A stretch of 64,000 bases of DNA from Rahnella rivi (GTDB lineage: Bacteria; Pseudomonadota; Gammaproteobacteria; Enterobacterales; Enterobacteriaceae), in assembly GCF_019049655.1 (NCBI RefSeq), contig NZ_JAFMOX010000046.1, forward strand, positions 30,804 through 94,803. The letters are read 5' to 3'. The translations under genes were made by a program, and so were the position numbers. Shown one piece after another: positions 25,837-35,580 of this stretch. The notes beneath the pieces were generated by a model. That model saw only the letters and a list, made by a program, of their open reading frames with translations, ran no database searches and was not told where the DNA came from. Every line of letters starts with the position of its first letter. Positions within the stretch are counted from its first letter, which is position 1.

Positions 25837-26877
25837 TTATTGAGACTCTTTGCCCATCTTCACTTCGTTGACCCACTTGGTGATGAGCTCTTTACGCATA
25901 TCGGATGCGCCGTACTTGTCCATGTCGTAATTGATGAGCTTCAGGTCGCTCATTTTCAGCGAGTTCGGGGAGGTTTCTGCGGTGGTGTTGGTCAGGATTT
26001 GATAAGACTGGCCTTTTTTCCATGCCAGTTCCTGCGCCTCTTTGGACAATGCCCAGTCAACGAACAGTTTGGCGTTATCCAGGTTACGTGCGCCTTTCAG
26101 GATGCTGACGCCGCCGATTTCATAGCCGGAACCTTCGCACGGGGAAATCAGTTTCAGCGGTGCGCCGCTCTCTTTTTCCTGAGCGTAATCGTGCAGGAAG
26201 CCGATGCCGATGGCAGTTTCACCGCGTGCGGCGTTACGCGCCGGGGCGATACCGGATTTGGTGTACTGGGAGATATTGTTGTTGAGTTTTTTCAGGTAAT
26301 CGAACGCCTGATCTTCGCCCCACAGCTGCGCGAAGGTCGCCAGCGCGGTGTAGGCGGTGCCGGAACTTTGCGGATCGGCAATCTGGATTTCGCCTTTGTA
26401 AATCGGGTTGGTCAGGTCTTTCCAGCATTTAGGTTCTGGCAGATTTTTCTCTTTCAGGCGGTTGGTATTCACGCCGACGCCCAGAATGCCGATGTACACG
26501 GCGGAAGAGTAGTTACCTTTGCGCTTAGCCGGATCCTGGAAGGCAGGCATGATTTGCGCGAGGTTAGGGGATTTATACGCCTGCAACAGATCCATTTCAC
26601 CGGCCTGTGACTGCGGATCTAAGGTGCCGCCGTACCAGACGTCAGCCTGCGGGTTCTTTTTCTCGGCTTCCACTTTCGCCAGCGTGCTGCCGGAACCGTT
26701 GCGGATGAAGGAGGTTTTGACGTCGTACTTTTCCCCGAAGGCTTTGGTTTCTTCTTCACACATGGCGTTGGTGGCGCTGCAATACACCACCAGACGGCCT
26801 TTGGCCTGAGCGGCACCGGTGAACGCCGTCATGGCGACCGCCGCGGCGAGGAGAGAGTAAGTCAGAGTCGTTTTCAT
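25837..26877 (-). CDS. afuA: Periplasmic binding protein, AfuA type (sugar phosphate or iron)
   Basis: This 346-residue protein has a signal peptide ending in AAQA (about residue 25) and a type-2 periplasmic-binding fold that starts GRLVVYCSATNAMCEEETKAF. Further landmarks are RNGSGSTLAKVEAEK, PQADVWYGGTLD, IQIADPQSSGTAY, and GIGFLHDYAQ with CEGSGYEIGG in the ligand cleft. The paired Tyr iron ligands of classical FbpA proteins are not evident. AfuA from pathogens binds hexose and heptulose phosphates. Its gene follows the UhpC-like gene by 44 bases on the same strand. Confidence 0.87.
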   Translation of the reverse strand: MKTTLTYSLLAAAVAMTAFTGAAQAKGRLVVYCSATNAMCEEETKAFGEKYDVKTSFIRNGSGSTLAKVEAEKKNPQADVWYGGTLDPQSQAGEMDLLQAYKSPNLAQIMPAFQDPAKRKGNYSSAVYIGILGVGVNTNRLKEKNLPEPKCWKDLTNPIYKGEIQIADPQSSGTAYTALATFAQLWGEDQAFDYLKKLNNNISQYTKSGIAPARNAARGETAIGIGFLHDYAQEKESGAPLKLISPCEGSGYEIGGVSILKGARNLDNAKLFVDWALSKEAQELAWKKGQSYQILTNTTAETSPNSLKMSDLKLINYDMDKYGASDMRKELITKWVNEVKMGKESQ

Positions 26878-26921
26878 GGTGTTTACCTTTTTTTAGTTAT
26901 GTTGCAGGACAGAGAACCTTG

Positions 26922-28238
26922 TCAGTTGTCCGGCGGAGCGGACTGTAATTCGCGTTTGCTGATCCCGGCCATCATCATGGGCATCAGCAGCAGCCCGACG
27001 AACGCCGAAGCCATCGTCAGCACGGCAAAAAATCCGGACCAGCCGTAGTGTTGCATCACCACCGCCAGCGGCCATCCCGCCAGCGCCGCGCCGAGGTAGG
27101 CAAACAGCCCGAGAAATCCGGTCACCGTGCCCGCCGCGTCTTTGTGTGAGTATTCGGTTGCCGCCAGACCAATCAGCATTTGCGGCCCGAACACAAAAAA
27201 TCCGATGCTGAAGAAACTCAGCGCCAGCAACCCGAAATGATGCACCGGTGCCAGCCACAGGGCGGTGACGGTCAGAAACAGCCCCAGTGAAAACAGTAAA
27301 ATCATCGGGGCGCGCTGCCCGCGAAACAGCAGGTCAGAGCCCCATCCGGCAAACAACGCGCCGAGCAGGCCGCCGAGCTCGAAAAGTGACAGTGTCGCGT
27401 TTGCGCTCAGCAAATTGACCCCGTGATTCTCCGCCAGCCAGATATTCCCCCAGTCGTTGAGCGCAATGCGGATGAGGTACACCAGCACATACGAGACGCC
27501 CAGGAGCCAGATTGTCCGGTTTTGCAAAATCGTCTGGCGCAGGATCTGCGTCATACTCATCGGCGGGCTTTGCTGCTCCTGTCTCAGTTCCAGCGGGTCA
27601 CGCCGCCAGACGCCCACCGTGGGCAATCCTTCCTGCTGCGGTGTGCCGCACAGCTGGCGGCAAAGCCATAATCCGAGAACGATCCCGACCGCGCCCGGCA
27701 CCAGCAGCGCCGCCTGCCAGCCCCAGGTGGCGGCCAGTAAACCCGAGAGCAGCGGAACCGCCGCGCCACCGATGTTGATCGACGTGTTCCAGCAGCCCCA
27801 CCAGAAACCGCGTTCGTTGCGCGAATACCAGTGGGTCAGCAATCTGGCGCACGGCGGCCATCCCCAGCCCTGAAAGAATCCGTTCAGCGTCCAGACAATC
27901 AGCAACGCGGTCAGCGAATGGCAGAAGGCGAACAGAATATTCAGCACGCCGGTCATCAGTAATCCGACGCCCATAAACCAGCGGGCACCGGTGCGGTCGC
28001 TGTAAATACCCGAGATAAATTTCGAGCCGCCGTAGGCCAGATAAAACAGCGTGCCGAGCAGGCCGATATCGCCTTTGGTCAGCCCCAGTTCCAGCTGCAT
28101 CACCGGCATCGCGAAATTCACGCTGCGGCGGGTGAGATAGAACGCGGCGTAGCCAATGACCATCGACAGCAATAAATGCACGCGCCAGTAACGGTAATTT
28201 TTATCCACGTCGGTGGCGGATAACGGCGTTGCTGTCAT
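26922..28238 (-). CDS. UhpC-like membrane sensor of external sugar phosphate
   Basis: This 438-residue protein, the same length as E. coli UhpC, belongs to the organophosphate:Pi antiporter group of the MFS. I chose MTATPLSATDV because GGAG lies 7 bases before that ATG; an in-frame ATG 60 bases upstream has no such site. FYLTRRSVNFAMPVM near residue 35 and DWGNIWLAENHG near 280 are family landmarks. In E. coli UhpC binds external glucose 6-phosphate and activates UhpB. No uhpT-like exchanger is adjacent; the afuABC-like importer takes its place. Confidence 0.85.
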   Translation of the reverse strand: MTATPLSATDVDKNYRYWRVHLLLSMVIGYAAFYLTRRSVNFAMPVMQLELGLTKGDIGLLGTLFYLAYGGSKFISGIYSDRTGARWFMGVGLLMTGVLNILFAFCHSLTALLIVWTLNGFFQGWGWPPCARLLTHWYSRNERGFWWGCWNTSINIGGAAVPLLSGLLAATWGWQAALLVPGAVGIVLGLWLCRQLCGTPQQEGLPTVGVWRRDPLELRQEQQSPPMSMTQILRQTILQNRTIWLLGVSYVLVYLIRIALNDWGNIWLAENHGVNLLSANATLSLFELGGLLGALFAGWGSDLLFRGQRAPMILLFSLGLFLTVTALWLAPVHHFGLLALSFFSIGFFVFGPQMLIGLAATEYSHKDAAGTVTGFLGLFAYLGAALAGWPLAVVMQHYGWSGFFAVLTMASAFVGLLLMPMMMAGISKRELQSAPPDN

Positions 28239-28308
28239 GGTGTTCTCCAACTTGATGAGGCGAGTGTAGGCGGGTGTTTTGTCGGGCGGATGAGACAAGG
28301 TTTTAGAT

Positions 28309-28329
28309 GACTAGGAATTAGTCCTAGTC
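28309..28329. promoter_or_regulatory. Palindrome upstream of the uhpC-like gene, candidate operator
   Basis: GACTAGGA and its exact reverse complement TCCTAGTC are separated by 5 bases. The palindrome overlaps the stop codon of the uhpB-like gene and lies about 70 bases before the uhpC-like ATG. It could be the binding site of the UhpA-like regulator for a promoter driving uhpC-afuABC, or a transcript hairpin. No T-run follows. Confidence 0.5.
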
Positions 28330-29857
28330 AGGGCGATGTTCTTTGCAAATCTGTGGGCAACTTAACAATTATGCGGGTGCCATCCTGCTGATGAACCAGC
28401 CATTCGCCGCCCAGCGCGCGCACGCGTTCCTCGATGCCGCGCAGCCCGAAGCCTTCTTTCACCGGCAGGGCAAAGCCGACGCCGTTGTCACTGACCGTCA
28501 GCACCAGCATGTTGTGTTGCACGGTCAGGCTGACGCGCACCTGCGTCGCACCGGCATGTTTATTGATGTTGTTGAGCAGTTCCTGCACCAGCCGGTACAG
28601 CGTGAAAATCAGGGTGTCATCGGAGGGCGCGTCGGTCAGGCGGTAATCGAGCTGAAAATCAACGCCCTGTTGCGCGAAGGCAAATTCATCCGCCAGATGG
28701 TGCAGGGCCACGTCGAGCGACATTTCATCCAGCACCGGCGGGCGCAGCTGGCGCAATAACTGGCGGGTGGTGTGGTGAATGCGCTGCGACAGTTCGCCAA
28801 TTTGTCTGGCGGCGGCGTGGGTGGCCGCACCGGGCGGGCTGCGATCGACCAGCATCGCCTGGATCTGAATGGCGGTAATGTTCTGCCCGATTTCATCGTG
28901 CAGCTCGCGGGCGATTTCCTTGCGCACCGCTTCCTCGGTATGCACCAGCCGCTCCGTCAGCTGGCGACGGGTGTGCAACTCCTGCTCAAGCTGCAAACGG
29001 TAACGGTTGAGATGCGACGCCAGCTGCTGCTGACGGCTGATGGCAATCCCCAGCCCGATGCCGAGCAGCGCCTGCGTGGAGAGAAACAGTTCCAGCTCGA
29101 GCAAATCGTGAAACGCGCCGCTCATCTGCCGCGTGACCGTGATCATCAGGCTGCCCAGCACCGCCGCCAGCACGCCACCCTGCCAGCCGAAGGCGTAAGC
29201 CATCACCACGTTGGGCAGAAAAACCAGAATGATCAGCAGCCGTTCCACTTCCGGCGCCAGTGTCATTTGCAGACAAACGGCGAGGGCGAAGAACAGTGAA
29301 CACCAGATCAGGAGCGACGTGCGCAGCGGCGGATCGGGGATCTCTTGCGCCAGCAGGTTTTGCAGATGCTGCTGTTTAAGATATTCATAAATCAGATAGA
29401 TAAACGGCGTCAGCAGAATGCCGCCGGTGAAGGAGGCCAGCAGCGTCTGGCTCAGCGGCGAATTCAGCCACAGGCCGGGTACCGCCATCTGCAACAGGCT
29501 GTTACCGGCCACCGCGCCAAGCAACAGCAAAAGCCGTTGCCAGTAAAGGGTAAACCGTCGCCAGAAATGCTGCACGAGTGCGGCGGGGATCAGGCTGAGC
29601 AGGGGTGAAAGCAGGATGATCCAGTGCGTCTGCAACTGTTCGCTGTGCAGCCAGACGGCAATGCCTAATTCTGACGCCAGCATCACCGGCCAGTAACGCC
29701 GCGAAAGCAGCGTCATCAGCGCCAGACGCAGACCCTGCGGCAGGAGCAGCATCGCCTGCTGACCATTTTGCGTGAGATAAAAACTGATCGACCACAACGC
29801 CAGCCAGCACAGGCTGTAGAAAATGGCGAGAAACAGCGTCAGCCCAGCCCGGCGCAT
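28328..29857 (-). CDS. UhpB-like sensor histidine kinase
   Basis: This 509-residue kinase starts at MRRAGLTLFL; its ATG shares a base with the TGA of the regulator gene (TGATG). Residues 1-270 are a MASE1-type eight-helix membrane domain, with the UhpB-like start CWLALWSISFYLTQNGQQAMLLLPQGLRL. The HPK7-type H-box ARELHDEIGQ has its phosphoryl His at 320, and the ATPase region carries NNINKHA and a DNGVGF G-box. In the Uhp system this kinase reads UhpC and phosphorylates UhpA. Everything needed for activity is visible. Confidence 0.9.
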   Translation of the reverse strand: MRRAGLTLFLAIFYSLCWLALWSISFYLTQNGQQAMLLLPQGLRLALMTLLSRRYWPVMLASELGIAVWLHSEQLQTHWIILLSPLLSLIPAALVQHFWRRFTLYWQRLLLLLGAVAGNSLLQMAVPGLWLNSPLSQTLLASFTGGILLTPFIYLIYEYLKQQHLQNLLAQEIPDPPLRTSLLIWCSLFFALAVCLQMTLAPEVERLLIILVFLPNVVMAYAFGWQGGVLAAVLGSLMITVTRQMSGAFHDLLELELFLSTQALLGIGLGIAISRQQQLASHLNRYRLQLEQELHTRRQLTERLVHTEEAVRKEIARELHDEIGQNITAIQIQAMLVDRSPPGAATHAAARQIGELSQRIHHTTRQLLRQLRPPVLDEMSLDVALHHLADEFAFAQQGVDFQLDYRLTDAPSDDTLIFTLYRLVQELLNNINKHAGATQVRVSLTVQHNMLVLTVSDNGVGFALPVKEGFGLRGIEERVRALGGEWLVHQQDGTRIIVKLPTDLQRTSP

Positions 29858-30480
29858 CAGGCGAGAAGGTGATGCTGTATGGCGAAATGAACCAGTTCGA
29901 TGGTGGTATCGCACTGGAGTTTGCCAAGGATATTGGCGCGGTGAACGTGCACGGTTTTGTGGCTGAGTTCGAGCTGTTCGGCAATCGCTTTCACGCTCAG
30001 CCCGTTGACCAGCAGATCGAAAATCTCGCGTTCACGCGGTGTCAGCGCCTGCAAGGCTTTCGGCGTTTGCTGACTCTGACGCAGCGCCAGCAGGGCATCG
30101 GAGCAGAGATAGCGGCCACCGGCGTGCACGGTGCGGACCGCCTGCACCAGCTCTTCAGGGCCGCAGCGTTTGGTGAGATAGCCGCCCGCACCGGCATCCA
30201 GCGCACTTTGTACAAACGCAGTGGTGTCGTAAATGCTCAGAATGATGGCGCGGAAATTGGGGCGCTGCTGCCGTAAACGCGACAGCAAACTTAATCCGCT
30301 TTCATCGGGCATGGCGATATCCATCACCGCCACGTCAATATTCATTTTCAGCAGCGACGTCCACGCATTCGCCGCCGACGCATACTGGCCGACAATCTGG
30401 ATATCCGGCTCAAGGCCGAGCAACTGGGCAAAACCGGAACGCACCACCACGTGGTCGTCAATCAAAGCAACGTTAATCAT
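29857..30480 (-). CDS. UhpA-like response regulator, NarL/FixJ family
   Basis: The start MINVALIDDHVVVRSGFAQL is almost identical to E. coli UhpA, so the 21 in-frame residues upstream were discarded. The receiver carries D8-D9, phospho-acceptor D54 (VAVMDIAMPD) and a C-terminal TKRC Lys. The LuxR-type HTH at about 145-200 reads LTPREREIFDLLVNGLSVKAIAEQLELSHKTVHVHRANI. It heads a co-directional run of six genes, regulator, kinase, sensor and importer, spanning 22545-30480. The likely target is the promoter before uhpC or afuA. Confidence 0.9.
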   Translation of the reverse strand: MINVALIDDHVVVRSGFAQLLGLEPDIQIVGQYASAANAWTSLLKMNIDVAVMDIAMPDESGLSLLSRLRQQRPNFRAIILSIYDTTAFVQSALDAGAGGYLTKRCGPEELVQAVRTVHAGGRYLCSDALLALRQSQQTPKALQALTPREREIFDLLVNGLSVKAIAEQLELSHKTVHVHRANILGKLQCDTTIELVHFAIQHHLLA

Positions 30481-30600
30481 TAGGCGTAACTGAATGTAAA
30501 TGAGATTCGCATAATGCTCATGAATAGTTGCAGTTGGCAACACGGAACGGAGGAATTGCAGGGCAGGTAACGGAATTTGAGTTAGTCAGGAGGGAAGAAA

Positions 30601-30624
30601 GAAAAGGGCGCGGTGTTCCGCGCC
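30601..30624 (-). terminator. Terminator of pth
   Basis: Read on the minus strand, GGCGCGG and CCGCGCC arms (30607-30624) with a 4-base loop are followed by CTTTTC. It lies 14 bases past the pth stop. Confidence 0.8.
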
Positions 30625-30637
30625 ACGTCACTCTTAT

Positions 30638-31228
30638 TTACAACTCAGCTTTGAAGGTATGCAGGCGGCGCATGGTTTTTTCCAGGCCTTCCTTCATCAG
30701 CAGTTCAGTACAGCGCAGGGATTCATCAATCGCATCGTCAATCAGCTTTTGTTCGCTGGCTGGCGGCTTGCCGAGCACGAACCCGACCACTTTGCTTTTA
30801 TCGCCCGGATGGCCGATACCAATGCGCAGGCGATAGAAATTCGGGTTATTGCCGAATTTGCTCTGAATGTCTTTCAGACCGTTATGGCCGCCGTTACCGC
30901 CGCCCAGTTTGATTTTCGCCATGCCCGGCGGGATATCCAGCTCGTCGTGCGCGACCAGAATTTCATCCGGCTCGATGCGGTAGAACTGCGCCATCGCCAG
31001 CACCGCTTTGCCGCTCAGGTTCATAAACGTGGTCGGCACCAGCAGACGAACGTCCTGACCGGCCAGTGACAGACGGGCGGTATAACCAAAAAACTTACTT
31101 TCTTCTTTCAGTTGCTGGTTGTGCTGGCGGGCGAGGAGATCCACGTACCAGGCACCGGCATTGTGGCGGGTCTGGGCATATTCGGCACCGGGATTGGCCA
31201 GGCCGACAATTAATTTAATGCTGCTCAC
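30638..31228 (-). CDS. pth: Peptidyl-tRNA hydrolase
   Basis: This 196-residue enzyme releases peptides from prematurely dropped peptidyl-t[28 protein letters not shown] at residues 6-30 contains the active-site His and the NPG loop, [14 protein letters not shown] (67-80) the Asn that positions substrate, and [12 protein letters not shown] the catalytic Asp region. [12 protein letters not shown] is also present. The length equals that of E. coli Pth. It is adjacent to ychH as in E. coli, but ychF, its other usual neighbour, is about 16 kb away. Confidence 0.98.
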   Translation of the reverse strand: MSSIKLIVGLANPGAEYAQTRHNAGAWYVDLLARQHNQQLKEESKFFGYTARLSLAGQDVRLLVPTTFMNLSGKAVLAMAQFYRIEPDEILVAHDELDIPPGMAKIKLGGGNGGHNGLKDIQSKFGNNPNFYRLRIGIGHPGDKSKVVGFVLGKPPASEQKLIDDAIDESLRCTELLMKEGLEKTMRRLHTFKAEL

Positions 31229-31417
31229 GGTTTTTCGCTTCTTTATCGGGTGAGGTTTAGGCGCACAGTTTACCTGCCTGTCAGTGCCATGCCAAATAAA
31301 GGGCAGGGGAAAAGCCGTAGATACCGTTGAAAATGAATAATGCAGTCGGATAACTATTCACCCTTCGAATGTATCTGACTGGAAAACGTAAAGATTTGTC
31401 ATCCAATGTTCTCTGTC

Positions 31418-31433
31418 TGTGATCGTTGCCTCA
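31418..31433 (+). promoter_or_regulatory. Possible CRP site upstream of ychH
   Basis: TGTGA, 6 bases, then CCTCA gives a perfect left half and a weak right half, about 90 bases before the ychH start. E. coli ychH is known to be under CRP control, which supports but does not prove this site. Confidence 0.35.
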
Positions 31434-31520
31434 AAGTGAACCAGATGGGACGTCTATAGTTAAGGCAGAAAAAGACAAGACAGCAATGATGCTAAGACTA
31501 TCGACGACTGGAGGTGACAA

Positions 31521-31793
31521 ATGAAACGTAAAACCGCAACAGTATTGGGCAATGCCCTGATGGGACTCGGTTTGCTCACAATGGTCGGTGGCGTTGGTTA
31601 TTCGATTTTAAATCAGCTGCCAGAACTGGGTCTGCCACAATTTCTGGCCCACGGCGCAATCGGCAGTATCTTCATCGGTGCCATCTTATGGCTGACCGGT
31701 GCGAGAGTAGGCGGACGCGAACGCGTTGCCGACCGCTACTGGTGGGTACGTCATTATGATTCACGCTGCAACAAGTCCCATCGCCATTCCTGA
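31521..31793 (+). CDS. ychH: Stress-induced membrane protein YchH
   Basis: This 90-residue protein matches E. coli YchH from end to end (MKRKTATVLGNALMGLGLLTM; VGYSILNQLPE; WWVRHYDSRC). Two hydrophobic helices at about 8-30 and 42-62 make it an inner-membrane protein. It is linked to stress survival and adhesion in E. coli. GGAGGT lies 6 bases before the ATG. It is divergent from pth, the conserved arrangement. Confidence 0.95.
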   Translation: MKRKTATVLGNALMGLGLLTMVGGVGYSILNQLPELGLPQFLAHGAIGSIFIGAILWLTGARVGGRERVADRYWWVRHYDSRCNKSHRHS

Positions 31794-31813
31794 TTTGTCC
31801 GGATGGCAGGCAT

Positions 31814-31851
31814 AAAAAAACCGTTGTCGCTCACGCCACAACGGTTTTTTT
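31814..31851 (+). terminator. Terminator after ychH
   Basis: CCGTTGT at 31821-31827 pairs with ACAACGG at 31838-31844, with seven A before and seven T after. It can stop transcription from both directions. Confidence 0.85.
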
Positions 31852-31892
31852 CATTTCTGCACAAGCTAAAACATCTGCCGGGCGAAAACAAA

Positions 31893-31914
31893 ACGCCCCT
31901 GTAAACAGGGGCGT
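31893..31914 (-). terminator. Terminator of prs
   Basis: ACGCCCCTGT and its reverse complement flank a 2-base centre just past the prs stop. Read on the minus strand, TTTGTTTT follows. Confidence 0.8.
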
Positions 31915-31919
31915 GATGA

Positions 31920-32942
<1,023 letters not shown>

Positions 32943-33029
32943 TTATGCTCACGATACTTCTAAATCTTACTACTTAAATCTGTTGAATAATTGGCTGGCA
33001 AAGAACAGACACAAAACTACTGTGACGCT

Positions 33030-33893
33030 CTACGCTTTGCCCGCAGTTCTCAACCAGACTTCGCGAAAATGATGCAACGGCGAGATATTAACACCTTGCG
33101 CGACAAAACCCCGACTCCATGTTGGCATTTTGTCTAAAACCTGACGGGCAGCAGACTCGGTGTCGAATTCGGCAAACACACAAGCACCTGTCCCGGTCAG
33201 TCGCGACGGCGCGTATTCTAACAGCCAAGAAAGTAGCTGTTCAACCTCGTAAAAACGTTTTCTCGCAATCGGTTCGCAATCATTTGCGTAAGGCGTGTCC
33301 AACAGCACATTAACAGTACGTTTTGGTGTATTTCTGGTCAGTTCAGGATCGCCGAAAATCAGCGGTGTCGCAATGTTCACGCCGGGATGGGCAATCAGAT
33401 ACCATTTTTCTTCCGGTTCAACCGGTTGCAAAATCTCGCCGATGCCTTCTGCAAAAGCGGCATGCCCCATGACAAAGACCGGCACATCAGCACCCAGCGT
33501 CACGCCCAGTTGTGCCAGTTCGGTATCGCAAAGGCCGCACTGCCATAACGCATTGAGGGCGATAAGGACGGTCGCCGCGTTTGATGAACCGCCACCCAGA
33601 CCGCCACCCATCGGGATACGTTTTTGCAGCGATATCTCCGCGCCCTGCGAAACACCTGCATGGGCTTGCAACAAACGGGCGGCGCGCACCACCAGATTAT
33701 CTTCATCGGCGACGCCGTCCGTTGGCGTAGTCAGCACGATGGCGCTGTCGTCGCGTACGTTAAAACTCAGGCTGTCACCGTAATCGACAAACTGAAACAG
33801 CGTCTGCAGGTCGTGATAGCCATTCGGACGCTGTCCGGTGATGTAAAGGAACAAATTGAGTTTAGCCGGAGACGGCCACCATTGCTGCGTCAT
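33030..33893 (-). CDS. ispE: 4-diphosphocytidyl-2-C-methyl-D-erythritol kinase
   Basis: This 287-residue GHMP kinase phosphorylates CDP-methylerythritol in the MEP isoprenoid pathway. [24 protein letters not shown] at residues 6-29 holds the substrate-binding Lys and His region; [16 protein letters not shown], about 92-107, is the ATP loop. [14 protein letters not shown] completes the C-terminal motif. The length fits the family. It starts 1 base after the lolB stop, so the two are cotranscribed as in E. coli. Confidence 0.97.
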   Translation of the reverse strand: MTQQWWPSPAKLNLFLYITGQRPNGYHDLQTLFQFVDYGDSLSFNVRDDSAIVLTTPTDGVADEDNLVVRAARLLQAHAGVSQGAEISLQKRIPMGGGLGGGSSNAATVLIALNALWQCGLCDTELAQLGVTLGADVPVFVMGHAAFAEGIGEILQPVEPEEKWYLIAHPGVNIATPLIFGDPELTRNTPKRTVNVLLDTPYANDCEPIARKRFYEVEQLLSWLLEYAPSRLTGTGACVFAEFDTESAARQVLDKMPTWSRGFVAQGVNISPLHHFREVWLRTAGKA

Positions 33894-33894
33894 C

Positions 33895-34518
33895 TCAGTT
33901 CAGCGTCCAGTTATCCATTTTCAGTTTGATGCGTTGCTCGCCCTGGGTCATTTCCAGACGCTGCGGCAGGGAAGGTTTCGCGTCGTCGTCATAACTCTGA
34001 TAGACCACGGTGCCCGGTTTGCCGTCCTGAGTGAATTTCACCTGAGAAAGACGGTACTGGCTGTCGAGGGTGAAATCGGTGCCGTCACCCGGCAGGCCGA
34101 GCATCCATAAACGCAGATTATCCAGCGGGATCGACATACCGGTCAGTTTTTGGATCATGTCATCAGGATTGTCGCTGGTGTAATGCTTGCCTTCATTATT
34201 GGTCAGCTGTGCGATACCGCTTTGCACTTTCAGCTCCATTTCGGTGCTGCCCAGCGGATTAGTCAGCAGTAAACGGTAGCTGTCACGGGAATATTGTTGC
34301 CAGAAGAAGCGGGCGTACACTTTCTGTTTATCGGAAAGATAGGCAAAAGACCCGCGGGTCTGATAGTGGTCCAGTTGCTTGACCTGCGCTTCGTGTTCAC
34401 GCCATTGCGGGGACGTCGGGCTGGTCGCCGGGCCTTTCGGCGTATTAAAAGAACACGCCGCAAGGACTAAACTTGCGAGAGGAAGAAGGCGAACAAAATG
34501 GGCTTTACGCATTGGCAT
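33895..34518 (-). CDS. lolB: Outer-membrane lipoprotein receptor LolB
   Basis: This 207-residue lipoprotein receives lipoproteins from LolA and inserts them into the outer membrane. The signal peptide ends in the lipobox LAAC, so the mature protein begins at Cys22. The exposed loop needed for insertion and the RFFWQQYS and [12 protein letters not shown] strands of the LolA/LolB half-barrel are visible. In most enterobacteria it is directly divergent from hemA; here about 1.4 kb of acquired sequence lies between them. Confidence 0.95.
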   Translation of the reverse strand: MPMRKAHFVRLLPLASLVLAACSFNTPKGPATSPTSPQWREHEAQVKQLDHYQTRGSFAYLSDKQKVYARFFWQQYSRDSYRLLLTNPLGSTEMELKVQSGIAQLTNNEGKHYTSDNPDDMIQKLTGMSIPLDNLRLWMLGLPGDGTDFTLDSQYRLSQVKFTQDGKPGTVVYQSYDDDAKPSLPQRLEMTQGEQRIKLKMDNWTLN

Positions 34519-34746
34519 AACAGATTAAATCCTTTGTGCGATGGCTGAATGAGGTGCCAGGGCAATAATGGCGTGCGTCAGTTTAGCACAGCCAGCGAGG
34601 CGGGTGATCTCAACCCTGCGCAGATGATCGGCGATCAATCCGTTTTGGGACAATGCTGATTTGTAATTGGATTTAACCGATGATTACCTATCTGTCTAAC
34701 ATCAATGATGCGACGACTGATGAATTTGACGATATTCCGTGCATCT

Positions 34747-34770
34747 AAAAAGCCCGGTTTCTAGCCGGGT
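34747..34770 (-). terminator. Terminator of the hcp cassette
   Basis: CCCGG at 34753-34757 pairs with CCGGG at 34765-34769, and on the minus strand CTTTTTAG follows. It sits 36 bases past the DUF1493 gene. Confidence 0.7.
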
Positions 34771-34805
34771 AAAGATTAATATCCTACGATCTGTATCAGA
34801 TTGAG

Positions 34806-35138
34806 TCAGTCATAGAGCCATTTACCTGCACGCGCAGACTCAGCGAGCATTCTTAGCGTGAGCGGTTGAGGCTCATCGTCATCAGCACCTGACGTACACA
34901 GTGCAAATAGGATAAAGGTCTCTGCAGGCCAGTATTTATAGAAATCGAATCCTGCCGGGTCTACCCCGAACTTCTCAAAATATTCCTCCATGATTTCAGC
35001 ACCCGTTTCACTCGCCCACACATAGCGACCAGTTGAAAGGCTCGTCTCAATCGTGACCGGAATCTGTTTTTTTGAGAACAGTACAGGCTTGTTGAACCGC
35101 TTGCTGTACCACTCAATGACGTCTTCGTTGCCTACCAT
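34806..35138 (-). CDS. DUF1493-family protein, possible immunity protein
   Basis: This 110-residue acidic soluble protein has the DUF1493 pattern: VIEWYSKRFN at the start, ETSLSTGRYVWASETGAEIMEEYFEKFGV in the middle, and LTLRMLAESARAGKWLYD at the C-terminus. The biochemical role of the family is unknown to me; members often follow a small membrane protein behind an orphan hcp. It overlaps the preceding gene by 7 bases, so translation is coupled. An immunity or chaperone role is inference from that context. Confidence 0.8.
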   Translation of the reverse strand: MVGNEDVIEWYSKRFNKPVLFSKKQIPVTIETSLSTGRYVWASETGAEIMEEYFEKFGVDPAGFDFYKYWPAETFILFALCTSGADDDEPQPLTLRMLAESARAGKWLYD

Positions 35139-35575
35139 AGTTTGTCATTACCCCGCGCCAGGGTGTTGTACTTATTCGTGGCTTTGTACGCTATCGTAGA
35201 GACATCAGAAGCAATGATAATAATGCCCAGAATCGGAATCCACCGACCAACGAAAGCACCCAGATTTGTCACATAGCTGAACTTAAGGCGCTTAATACTT
35301 CCGGACGTCAGGGTGGGTAAACGCATGGTCTTAACATTCAGTAAATGGCGCAACTGTGAACTAAGTGGTGACGTCCCCTTCGTTGCAGTTCCTGGCTTAG
35401 TGCGCGTGTCTATCGTTGGCTGGCCTAATAGAATCAAACCAATTGTCAGGTAGTCATCAACATCAAAGTGTTCAGCTGTAGTGTCCAGGAAAATCCAGAA
35501 CAGCAATTCTCCTGATGACAGATTAGAGAATCCCCGATAGAAATACGTGTCGTTAAGCTCTTCAACCGTATCCAT
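35132..35575 (-). CDS. Small membrane protein of an orphan Hcp cassette, possible T6SS effector or associate
   Basis: This 147-residue protein has a soluble N-terminal part (ELNDTYFYRGFSNLSSGELLFWIFLD) and a hydrophobic stretch at about 105-130 (FVTNL-like: VTNLGAFVGRWIPILGIIIIASDVS). AGGG is 8 bases before the ATG. I recall similar proteins beside orphan hcp genes in enterobacteria, where they are taken as Hcp-linked effectors acting on membranes; that link is remembered and not verified. It lies 5 bases after the broken hcp and overlaps the DUF1493 gene. Confidence 0.7.
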   Translation of the reverse strand: MDTVEELNDTYFYRGFSNLSSGELLFWIFLDTTAEHFDVDDYLTIGLILLGQPTIDTRTKPGTATKGTSPLSSQLRHLLNVKTMRLPTLTSGSIKRLKFSYVTNLGAFVGRWIPILGIIIIASDVSTIAYKATNKYNTLARGNDKLW

Positions 35576-35580
35576 ACTTT

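Noticed and set aside
22545..26877. Calling the afu-type genes a ferric-iron importer
   Set aside because: The binding protein lacks an obvious tandem Tyr iron site, there is no Fur box, and the co-directional UhpABC-like genes point to sugar phosphate. Iron is not excluded.
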